A stretch of 64,000 nt of DNA from Onthophagus taurus (lineage: Eukaryota > Arthropoda > Insecta > Coleoptera > Scarabaeidae). Positions within the stretch are counted from its first letter, which is position 1. The number at the start of each line of letters is the position of its first letter. The notes beneath the pieces were generated by a model. The model saw only the letters and a list, made by a program, of their open reading frames with translations, was not told the DNA's origin and did no database searches. The translations under genes and the position numbers were made by a program. Positions 47,090 to 59,000 of the stretch are shown piece by piece. The stretch is taken from the NCBI RefSeq assembly GCF_036711975.1, contig NW_027248941.1:3100001-3164000 (forward strand), given 5' to 3'.

Positions 47090-49222
47090 ATGATGGAGTT
47101 GTATGTATCGTGACCTGGTCAGGGAAGTTGGCTTTGAAGAAAAAAAAATACCAAGTACATGAATACATGAAAAAATAGTTTCGATTATGTTTTAGAGTTA
47201 AAAAAGTAACAAAATTTTTGATAGTGGTGGTGTATTTATTAAGATATTGAGTGAGTTTTCGGATTAAAAACAAGTTCGAACTCCCAAAAAAAGCAACATT
47301 TTCATCATTTTCGTTCTCTTCTCACACATCTAGGGTAAGTCGATTTCTATTATTCTATTAATCGCTTGCTTATTGAAAATAATAAAATTTCGTATTAATT
47401 CTTAACCCGTTATACAAATATACAATAATAGCTCGTGTTGCAGCGTTGCCAAGTTTTTCGCAATATGACCCTGTTTCGTTTAAAATCCTTTAAAAAACGT
47501 TATTTAAACCCCGTTTTAAATCGACAAATCGAGATTTTAATCGCTTTGAAATCAATTTTGGAGTGATTATTTTGATTTTTGATCGGTTTTCTTTGTTCTT
47601 ACAACTTGGTATATTCAGTGTAAATGTATTGATGTGGCAACGTTGCGCGAGGCTCGTTCAATTCAGCAAAGTGTCCCCGGTACACGCGCTGTCTGTTAAA
47701 CGATTTTGGTCTTTATAGAGGTTGTATTTAAAGGAAATGGTACGGTAACACGTGCTCCGGTGCCTAGAATCGCCGCGGTGCCACGTGTCCGGGTGGGGAA
47801 CCCGTCTACTATGTTAGACGAGAATAACGTCTATAATCAGATTTTAATTTATTTATTTTTTTTTTTTCATAAATTTAATTATGATTAATGAATTAAAAAA
47901 GTAAATTTGATTTTGGTTATTTTTTTTAATTTTTAAATTTGGAGGGCTACGAGAGAAGACAAAAAATAGTGGGCGGATTAAATTTTAGAGTCAAAAAATG
48001 AAAATAATCAGTGACCTCTATTGACCTTTTTGTAAATTGAGGTTAAAATGTTTTTAAAACAATTTATTAAAACATTAAATCATGTTGATGAGTGATTTTT
48101 AAAAATAACAAGAAATAAAAGGTTGACGTGTTTCTGAAGAATTGGTTGATGTAATAGAGAAAATTGTTGGGAAATATTAGATAAAAGAAACAAACACACA
48201 CATAAACAAAACATTGAATTAGAACCGAAATTTTAGAATTTTTATTTTTAATAAAATTTTGAGTTGGTATTAAAAATAATTTCACTTATTTTGTCACTTA
48301 ACCATAAAAAAAATTTGACATTTCATAATTTAATAAATAATTAATGACATTTTAGTATACAGGGTGTTAATGAACGACGTGCAGATATTTTCTGTATACT
48401 TTGACACGAATGTTATTTGTTTCTAATGAGGTTATACGATTCTTCCTGAAAATGTAACACAACTTAATAAGCCTTCGTAACAACTTAAACAAAATACCGC
48501 AAAATATTAAAAAGATACTTACCACCATGAAATGTTATCAATCACTAAATTAATTCATTACCTTTTTGTGAGTTTGGTTTATCACATTACTTGTTACAAA
48601 CAACTTAACTAAACTAAGTAGTATAACGTTAATTACTGCTACTTAAGACTAAATCAAGAATACTCAACATAAACATCTATTGTTGAAAGTAAAATCAAGA
48701 ATTATTCTATGTGATGATTATCAAGTCTCTATCGATGCATTTATTAACTTTCTTACCTTTAAAAGAGTTAGTTTCTTCATCTCAGTTGGTCCCCCATTCC
48801 CCTTTTTTGGTACCAATTGACAATCATAATCCAACAAATACATCCATTCCACTTTTAGTGGAATCTTCTTTCCAAATGTCACTGAATTTAAAGATGAGGT
48901 AATGTTTTAAAATGATCCTATATTTTGTTCGATTTTTGAGTGAATCCGATCTTCATCATTCCCAACTTCATCTTCACCACTTTAATCCTGAAATGAATTT
49001 ATTAAATGTATTTATTAACGTTTTTTTAAAATAATAAAAAGTGCCTCATCTTAAGTATGGCGCATAAAAAACAAATGACTATCAACTTTGTCAATTTTTG
49101 TTATTGTGGTTATGTTATAACCTTAAAAGTCAATTTTTGATGTTTTATATTAATTGATGATAAAATCTTGAATAGACTAATAAATTTATTTAAATAAAAA
49201 ATCTTTTTGTTTTAGAAACGAC

Positions 49223-50344
49223 ATGAACGTAGAAACATTACTTGAAGCTGCAAAATTCTTAGAACTCCAAGAAGAACGTCAACGTCAACGCGAACAGGCA
49301 ACAATAAAATTAACTCACCCTTTACAAATAAACCAACACAACCATAACAATCAAATTCATCATCAACCCATTTCGATTACAACATTACAATTATCACCGC
49401 ATCAATTACATCAAAACCAAACAACTCAACCCCCGCCACAACCACAACAACAACAACTCCCGCCAACAATTACAACAACAGCAATACCAACCTTAATTAG
49501 GACGTCAACAAAACAGGAGTCTTCATTACCGTCAACATCCCCGCGTCAAATTAATAACAGTTTTGACATAATTAATCCTTTGGTTATCGACGATTCGGGT
49601 GAACCAAAAAGAAAACAACCCCCAATTCCATTTCGAACGGGTACGCGAGAAGTCCATAACAAACTGGAGAAGGATCGTAGGGCCCATTTAAAAGAATGTT
49701 TTGATGCGCTAAAAAAGCAACTACCCAGGGCTCAAGATGAAAGGAAATCTTCGAATTTAAGCATTTTGCACTCAGCTTTGAGGTACATTCAATCGTTGAA
49801 GAAGAAAGAACGCGATTTAGAACACGAAATGGAGAGTTTGGCGCGACAAAAAATTGCTAATCAACAACGATTGGCTGTGTTGAGGAAAGATTCCGGGGTT
49901 TCAATTGATGGTTTAGACATGACGGGGTTATTACCGGAAGTGATGGGAAGTCCGGATGTAGTTGAAAAAATGGATGATGAAGATGAGAAAGTTATGGAGA
50001 AATTACCTTTACCCAGGATGAGTGTTAATAATCAAAATAACGGAATTAAAGAAGTAAAATCAATAAAAAAAGTTAAAATAAAAATTTATTTAATTTTTTT
50101 CTAGGGTTCTTCAATGCAAGCTTTATCGGTGGTCCCCGTAACATACCCAATGAGTCAAGTTGTTCTTCAAAAAGTTCTCGTACCGAAAAACCTTTCCGAA
50201 CTCCCCTTGGTTTCAAGTCCTGCGACGGCGGTGGCGCATTTTATCACCCCACAACCTTTAAGCGGCAAAGTGGTCCCTTTGGTGAACGCCCAATACGTGG
50301 TAAAACCCGTCGTCGTCGTTAGCACCCCATCCAGACCAAGCTAA
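49223..50344 (+). CDS. Mnt: MNT, Max-binding bHLH-zip transcriptional repressor
   Basis: Two coding exons: 49223-50053 and 50105-50344 (51-base intron); 356 aa. It opens with the Sin3-interaction domain NVETLLEAAKFLELQEERQR, the mark of MNT/MXD proteins. A Gln/Pro/His-rich linker follows. The bHLH (residues about 140-200) reads REVHNKLEKDRRAHLKECFD, then RKSSNLSILHSALRYIQSLK, and carries the His, Glu and Arg of the basic region that specify CACGTG; the leucine zipper follows (LEHEMESLARQK). The C-terminal exon is Val/Pro-rich. It dimerises with Max to repress MYC targets. The ATG fits the start of vertebrate MNT, 13 bases after an acceptor, so upstream exons are non-coding. Confidence 0.93.
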
Positions 50345-50955
50345 TGAGATTAAAAAGTTCGAAATAATAACAATTGCAAGTATTTATTTATTTTGAGTGG
50401 AAGTCCGTGATAATTCTGCTTACGATTTGATGGTACAGATTTCTTTTGAATTCTCTGTATAGATCTCTAGTGTTGTATAAATCTTTTTAAATTAAATTAA
50501 TAAATGGAAATTAATGATGTAACATTAATAATTAGAGAACAGTGTATATAATGATTATATTATATTTAATTATTATTTGTTAAGATGATGGTATACAATC
50601 ATAAAATTATTGTAAAAAAAATCTATATATATATATTATACATAATAATAATATAACTTATTATTTACGGCTTTATTATTTTTTTTAAATACCCATTATT
50701 TCATTTTTAGAGGTTATGACTTCCTCAGAATAACTCGACTCGAAAGAACAAAATCAATTTTTTTTAATCCGTTTTTATTTAAAACAAAATTATAACGTAA
50801 CCAACAAATTAAACCTTATTTTCGCTTAAGATATTTACAAGATTATCTTTTTATTTTCAATTCTAACAAAAAAAGCCATTTAAAAATCTCATCCTTGGAA
50901 TTTAAATAATTAAATATTTTTTTTTTTACTACCAGAAAAACTAACCCGGACACCA
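50345..50955. other. Convergent 3' ends of Mnt and PEX19
   Basis: AT-rich, with an (AT)n tract near 50625. It holds the two 3' UTRs; no gene seen. Confidence 0.6.
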
Positions 50956-51989
50956 TCACATCACCGAACACTGCTCCATATTTGGGTTTCCCAATTGGTC
51001 GAATTGAAATCCTGGTCCGACGTCGCCCAAAAGTTCCGCTGGGGGTTGTCCGTAATCTTGTAATTTTTGCATCATTGATAACACTTTTTCGAAACGTTCC
51101 TTCTTTATTTCTGCACTATCGGTTTCAGTTTCCGCCTCTAATTCTTTGCAAATATCTTCCATTAATCTTTGTTGATTTTCGAATCTTAAACGGTCCTCTT
51201 GGGCTAAAGTTGAAGCGTTCGATTGTAACCATCCCGGATATTTTTCCATGATGTCTTTTAAACTCGGATAAAGAACCTCTTTACTTAACAAACTTTGCAT
51301 CATTCCTTGCATGAACGGAATAAAACTATTTTGCTCACTACCGGCACCACCTTAAAAATAAATTATAACTTCAAAAAATATTTTGTTAATTTATACTTAC
51401 TTCCTCCAGTAAACATATTTAATAAATCTTGATCGGAAAATGGATTTTCTAAGTTTTCCGTTCCTTCACTTAACCCTCGTAAAGTTTGTGTAATTGCAGC
51501 AGAAAAATCAGTTGAGGTTTCGTTTGGGGGGGCTGGATTTGATAAAACGCTTTGAGCAGCCTCCGCCATTTTTTGTAAACTTTCTTGGATCTGATCGGGA
51601 CTTAAATTAACGTTAGGGTCGATGTTTCCGCACATTCGTGAAATATCCGTTTGAAATTGTTGGGTGGCTTGTCGTAAAAATTCCTCAGACCATTGGATGT
51701 CATCTAAATCGACCTCTGGGGATTCATCTTTTTTATCATCCTCAGCCGGCTTTTGGGATTCTTTTTCGTCTTTTTTATCCGAAAAGTCTTCTAAGGCACC
51801 TTAAAATTATTTTTAAACCGTTTAAAATTATTAAAAAAGAAAAATATTTAGGTTATATTTTCTAACATAACCTCAAAATCATTCTGGGGATATTTTTAAT
51901 TTATTTATTGAGAACTTACTATCTAAAAGATCGGCTAATTCTTCATCGGTGCTTTTTTTAACTTCTTCCACTTTCTTTTCTTCACTCAT
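50956..51989 (-). CDS. Pex19: Peroxin-19 (PEX19), peroxisomal membrane protein chaperone
   Basis: Three exons: 51920-51989, 51401-51799, 50956-51350; 287 aa. An acidic N-terminus binds PEX3 (SEEKKVEEV, DEELADLLDSALEDF); helical C-terminal domain (FMQGMMQSLLSKEVLYPSLK, YPGWLQ). It ends CSVM, a CaaX box for farnesylation, as in all PEX19. It binds newly made peroxisomal membrane proteins in the cytosol and delivers them to PEX3. The start is 460 bases from the Pgk stop (both minus strand). A decayed copy of exon 1 lies at 53171-53255. Confidence 0.95.
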
Positions 51990-52448
51990 TTCCGGCTTTT
52001 TTTAGTAAAAATTCGTTGCGTAATTAATAATGTCGGGTTAGTCGCTTTTTTAGGTTAGATTTACACGACTTTCTGTCAATATTGGATAAAGAGAGATGGA
52101 TGTAATAAAAGTTTGATTCTAAGATGTTACTTTCATCTCTTTTTAGTTTGTTTAAAAGAGTATTGTTACCCCTTTTTGGATTATGAAATCGATTTCTTTT
52201 ATTGGGTTTGTAATAAAAAAGAGATCTATTTCGAAATTTCAACGATTTATCTTTGACCTTTGATTTATTCTTTAATGCGGAATAAATCTGTTTTTTTAAT
52301 GATTATTTTAATTAATCTTAAAATAAATTGTTTATGGAGTTAATTATTGATGCTAGAAAAAAGTTTTTGTAAGGATGAAATGTACAGAGAGGACCAAAAT
52401 TGAAATAATAAAATTAATATTATACCTCTTTTATTTTATAATAATATT

Positions 52449-53006
52449 TTATTCATCATCACATAAAGCTTCAACACCTGGTAAAACTTTTCCTAAAAAA
52501 AAAAAAAATAAATCTTTTTTATCGACCACAAATTACTCAATTAATTTACCTTCTAATAACTCTAAACTAGCTCCACCTCCCGTTGAAATATGCGAAACTC
52601 TACCCTCCGTGTTGCATTGAAGACAACAAGTGGCGGTATCTCCACCCCCGATGATAGAGATGGCCCCATTTTCAGTTGCGGTAACCACACCCCTCATAAT
52701 GGCTTTTGTACCTTTCGAGAAGTTTTCAAACTCAAAAACCCCTGCCGGGCCATTCCAAACGATGGTTTTAGCACGCGAAATAGGCTCTAAAAACAACTCG
52801 ATACTTTTCGGACCGATATCGAGCCCCATTAAATCATCAGCAATCCCCGATTCGAGGGTGGCTGCACCAACGGTCGCGTTTTCAGCAAAATTGTCAGCGG
52901 TGACGAAATCGATTGGGAGATGGATTTGGACGTTCTTCTCTTTGGCTTTATCCATGATGTTTTTGACGATTTTTGCACCTTCTTCATCGTAAAGAGATTT
53001 TCCGAT
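52449..53006 (-). CDS. Pgk: Pgk C-terminal cassette A (promoter-distal)
   Basis: Two exons encode [78 protein letters not shown]. All nucleotide-site motifs are intact (GGGDTA, GVFE, WNGP). Normal donor GTAAAT. This copy is next to PEX19, so it is probably in the original position. Confidence 0.88.
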
Positions 53007-56000
53007 CTAAAATATAAAGAGAATTGACGTATAAGAATTTATATATGATTAAATTAATGTTTTAATTATTAGTTTTACTTCGTTTTGAAAGAAATTAAAA
53101 AACAATTTTAAGGTTGTCAAAAAAAAGAAAAAAAAAGAAAAGTAAAATTGATTTCGCGAAATTTTTGGGGACTTACTATCTAAAAATTGGGTATTCTTGA
53201 TAATTCTTCTTCAACTACCTTTTCTTTACTAATTTTTGATAAAAATCAGTTGGGAAATTATTAATAATGTATTTTTTTAGGTTACATTGGCACGATTTTG
53301 ACAGTAAGATGTATGGTTCAAAAAATTTGATTCTAAGATACTTTTCCATCTCTTTTTAGTTTACATAAAAGTATATATTATTATCCTTTTTTGGATTATG
53401 AAATCCGATTTATTTTATTGGGTTTGTAAATAAAAAGAGATGAAATAAATTGTTTATGGTGTTAATAATCGATGTAGAAACTTTTATTAATGGATGTAAC
53501 AAGTTTTTGACGTTTTAATTATGCATCTGATAAGGCGGCAACTCCGGGTAAGGTTTTGCCTAAAAAAGGGGGTTAAAAAATTAACTCAAATTAAAAAAAT
53601 TGTTTGTAGCCACCTTCAAGTAACTCTAAACTAGCGCCACCTCCCGTCGAGACATGAGAGACTTTATCGACAGTTTTAAATTTTTTGCAAACTGTCGCAG
53701 TGTCGCCACCCCCAACAATACTAATAGCACCAGCTGCTGTTGACTCAACAACCGCGTGCATCATCGCTTCCGTTCCAGCGCGGAAATTTTTGAATTCAAA
53801 AACGCCGGGGGGGCCATTCCAAACGATGGTTTTCGCCTTTGTTATGGTGTCATGGAAGATTTGGCGGGTTTGCGGGCCAACATCTAACCCCATGTGGCCG
53901 TCGGGAATTCCAGATTCAACGGTTGCAGCGCCTACGGTGGCATCCTCTTTAAATTTATCGGCGGTTACAAAATCAACTGGAAGATGGATGTTGACGTTCA
54001 TCTCGTGGGCTTTCTCCATGATGCAATTCACAATTACAGCGCCTCGTTTATCGAAGAGGGAGCCACCAATCTGGAAATGAAGCAAAATGGGATAAAGAGG
54101 GGATAGAGGGAGAAGGAACGAGAAAAGATAATTTTTGTAAAGAAGGCTTTTAAAAAATAGCTGCCATTTTATTTTATTTTTATATTTTTGACAATTGGCA
54201 GTTTTCAAAATCAATGAACGGTTCGCCTTCTTACCTAAAACTTATTTTCTATTAAAAAACGAACGATGAAGAATGTAATGAAGCTAAAATAAAAGCTCAA
54301 AACCCCCCTCCCCAACAAAACGAAGAAAACTAATCAATTTTGAAACATTTTTAGCCAAAAAAATGAACCAACAAGAAAGAAGAAAACTTTCAAAACACAA
54401 CCGTGAGTCGCCCTCAATCAATTCGCTACCAACGAAATTATCAGCAAACGCTTTAAAGCTGCTTCAAAACGTTTACGGGGATGCCTCAACCCGAAAGCTT
54501 CCCGACCAATCGAGTCGATTCGATTTTCTCCCAAAAGATCTAACAAACCGCGATTTAATCGACAGAAACGACAAAAAGGACGACGATAACCTCCAAAAAT
54601 TAAGAAAACGGATCAATAAATTATCCAAGAAAGTAATCGACGCCGAAAAAGGCACCAACTTGGTGAAACTCTACGACAAGAACCCCAACGTAACTGATAA
54701 CGGCCCTATCGATATCCTCGACAAATTAAAACGGATCCGTTTGGACAAAGACGCAAAATTAATGGGCGATGATCATCTACCAGCATCAATTTTAAAACGA
54801 AAAAATCAAATCAATATTACGGCGAAAAACTCATCAAGTTCTAGTTCGACTCATTCAATCGACCTTCAAAAATCGCGCAAAAAAGATATACTAAGACTAA
54901 TTAAAGAAAAAGAGGCAGCCTCGTTGCGTTTTGGTGGTGATGAATCAGACGTCGAAACCGCTTTAAGCGAAAACCATTTAAATAAACGCAAAAAAAATGT
55001 AATTAAAGAAAAAGAACAGACATTGGTGGATTTGGCGTCTTCTCTGCATAAAATTCATTCGAAATATTCGGCTTCTTCAGTTCCGATGAATGCTAACTCG
55101 CGGAGAACTGCCAAATCGGTTTTAACAAAATCGGCGAAACAGATTGATGTTAAGATAACGTCCAAGTATTCGATTAGGAGTTCGTTGGCGAATATTTTTG
55201 GTGGTTCCATTGATAACGAACAGAATAAACCGAATCCGATTTCAGTGCCGGACTATTTAGAACAGCTTAAGAGTTCAAGGAAAAATAAAAAGAAGACGAA
55301 GGTTAAGAAAGTTAATAAAAAGGATGGTCGAGGTGGAGAGGTTAAGGTTAGTTAGATTAAAACAATATACATTTTGAAAAATCATTTTGGAGATTAAAAT
55401 CTTAAAGATTACAAATACGTCAAAGTTGAGGTTGACATTTTAAATCAAAGGTTCAAATCTTGACAAACTTGATGTATTCGTAATCCTTTTAAATAACCTT
55501 TATCTACGACTGCTTGAACACAAAAAATATTAAGAATACGTCAAAATGATATTGACATTTGAAACCGGAAGTTGCTTATATCTCGCGTAATATTGAATTT
55601 CATATCTTCGTATCATGTTTGGGCTCATTTTAAAGGATTTTGAACGAATATCACAAATATTTCAAATTTTACATGGAAATTTCTACACCGAAAGAAATAG
55701 ATTGTACCAATCGTATTATAGAAAAAACATTATACATGCAGCAATTCATTGTATACATGCAGCAATTTATTGTATTATATTCATTATATTTATTGTACTG
55801 AATACAATCTCGTCTCGCTGTCACTTTTCGTAGTAAAGTATTATACCTTATAGTATATTTTTAGTGCATAGTACAATCCATTTCTCGCAGTGTAACCGGA
55901 AGGTGACCATAACTTCATTAATATTGGAGATAAATGTGTTGTACTTGTATTCATTTTAAAGGATTTTTAATGATGATTACAAATATGTCAAAATTGAGAT

Positions 56001-59000
56001 TGACTTTTAAAACCTGAAGAAAAAACCTTTAAAATGAGCTCAAACACGATATATTTAATAAATATAATAAAAAATAACCCCTTCGTATACGAATTTATTT
56101 TTTAGTTGAAACTTTCCGCATCGAGAAGTAAATTAACCGAGGATGTTAAACCACTAAAAGTGGGCGGAATAAAGAAAGAATCGAGCGGAAAAAAGAAGAA
56201 GAAGAAGGAACACGTGCTGTTTACCGAAGCGCCGGAAGTAATCAACACCCCTTCGCAATCGAAGGAGGAAAAAAGTAATGATATGATAATCACGTAATTT
56301 TTTTTCATTAATAAAGTTGAATTTTTAGAAAAAAAGAAAAAACTTAAAATTCGGAAAAAATCGCCGTCCCCGGAAAATAAAGAAAACAATTTAAGCGCCT
56401 CCAAAAATATTTTACCAAAATCCATTCAGAATGAGTACTCGAAAACGATTAATTATCATTATAGTCAATATCAACAACAACATAATCAATTAAATCAAAT
56501 GAATCAATTAAATCAGATGAATCAATTAAATCAAATGAATCAATTAAATCAAATGAATCAATTAAATCAAATGAATCAATTAAATCAAATGAATCAACTA
56601 CATCAAATGAATCAATTAAATCAAATGAAACATCAAGTAAATAATCAATTAAATGTTACTACATACATGGAGAATCACGTTTTGAGTACACCAACATCGA
56701 GAACTTCAACGAGTTTATCGACGGCGAAAGATGCCCGATTAAAAATGCAAAGAAATAACACGAATACCTTGATGAATTTGAACGGGGATATGAGCACAAC
56801 GCTGCAGGAAAGCATTGCTCACATGAACGACATCTGCATGAAAGTGAGATCGACGCTGGGGGACATGGAACGAGATCAAATCAAGTATAACAGATCGAGG
56901 AAGAAGAAAAGTGACGACGTGAATGAGCGCGAGGGCGGAGTTGAAGCTGATTTTAGTATTACTTCGATTCATGAATCGAGGAATGTTGCTCAGAAAAATA
57001 ATATTGAAGAGAAAAGTGTTGGGGAGAAAAGTGTTGGTCAGAAAAATGTTGACAAGAAAAGTGTTGTGCAAAGAAAAGTTGTTGATCAAAAAAGTTTGAA
57101 TAAAAAGAAAGCGGATGATAAAAGTGTGGAGAAAAAGTCGTCCAAGGTTTTTACAACGGTTGTTAAAACAATAAAAGAAGATAATGCTTTGGATAGAATA
57201 TTGACGAGTATAAGTATGCAAGGTGACGAGATTGTGGCAGAAAAAGTGAATAAGAAGGACAACGAATCTGATAAAAGTATTACTAAACATCGCAAAAAAT
57301 CAAACAAAACCATCCCAGAACAAGTTAAAGCCAAGAATCACGAAGATGAAGTGCAAGAATTGGTTGAAAAAGCAATAGCGGTTGAACCAACCCAACCAAT
57401 TCGAAGATCTTATCAAAGAATACCAATTTGGGAGCGAAAACCACCAAGTGTTATCAACGACATTCAGTTAATGGTGAAACGTCAAGCAACAAGGAGCCAA
57501 TACAAAGAGTTTATGCGGAATTTAAGACGCCAAAAACGAAGTAAATCAGATTCACAAAGTACCCCGGCGGATTTAACCCCAAAAGAAATTAACGCGAATA
57601 CCTTGGACAGCCAAACTCAGATACAACCGATTAAACCCACCAACAAAGTGTTATTGGCAGAGAGCCACCAAATAAAAGTCGAGGAGAAACAGAAAAAATG
57701 CAATTCTTGCGCCTCTGAAAAATGCAGTTGTGGAGTTGTTATCGAAACGGTGAGCACAAATCAAAATCACACGAATTGGATGAATAAAATCCGAACTCCC
57801 CGAAGAGGGATCTTAGCTTATGATATATTGGATGAAATAACGTTGAAAGATGTTGAGCCACTTCAATCTGAGTACCCAAGAAAGGACCACATATTCAGTG
57901 ATGACTCAAATACTAAGGTTGAGGATACCCTGCTTTATCGGCTCCTTTACAACGAGAGCCCGCGGGTGTTGGAGTCTTTATTAAAAACTGACGCTGCGAG
58001 TAAAACTTCTTTAAACCCAGTTAAGCCAAAAACGATTTCAAGTTTTTCGCGCCCTGTTAGTTCGGGGAAAGAAGCTCGTCCCCCCAATTTGGTTTCAAAA
58101 GCTTACCAAATGTACGAAAAATTAGAGTTGGGCGGGGACCAACAACATTGCGATTTAGACGTACAACCTTCTCAATTGAATGTCAAACACGTTTTGGAAA
58201 GAACAAATAAGTGGAACAAACCGAAAAGCAACGCAAAACGCTTAATTAATTCGCCAACTACTTCATTGAAAATCTCCCCCAAAACAAAACAACAAGCGCT
58301 ACAAAATTGTCCGAAAGAGTTCAACGACGCAGTGAACATCCCGAAAGATTTGGTCGATTTAAAGAAAAAAGTTTCGAAAAAATACTGCATCGTCAGCTTA
58401 AAAACCGATTTGGATTTAGGGGACGGCGAAAAGAGGAAATCGATTAAAGGTAGTGCTGACAAGAAAAAGAAGCAGAAAAAAGTTCCCAATAAAAAATTAA
58501 TCAAGCCCAAAAAAAAGGATTTTATCAAACCGAAACTTAAAAATTACTTGATGGACCCCACCAACGTTAATTTTAAAAATATCTTAACCGTGATGACGGT
58601 TAAAATCGATTCCAATAAAAACATACCAAGTTTAAATTTATTGAATCAAGATTTTACAAACTTAAAGATTTCCCAGGAGAATCAAGCTAAACTCGCGGAA
58701 ATGTCGCGGAAAGAGGTGATTAAGACCTTAACTCCTTACATATTTTTGGATTTCCAACCAAAACCGATCATCGTAATGCCCGTTTTTACGAATTACAACA
58801 CACCAAGAAATCAACCCCAAAATGACCGAAAATTAATTTCATTTCGAGAACAAGATGATGTCGACAAAAATTATCGACGATTTTATAATCGATGTCACGA
58901 TATGGAGATGGTTATTCATAATCCTCATCCTCATTTAAACCAAATTCATTTAAATCAAAATTTAAATAGTCCAAATAAAAATGTATCAAAAAATGTATCG

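Noticed and set aside
48711-48902. 63-codon plus-strand frame in the Mnt 5' intron
   Set aside because: No acceptor in phase, no similarity, composition like the surrounding intron.
53171-53255. A second functional PEX19 start exon
   Set aside because: ATG changed to ATT and several indels; no downstream exons.
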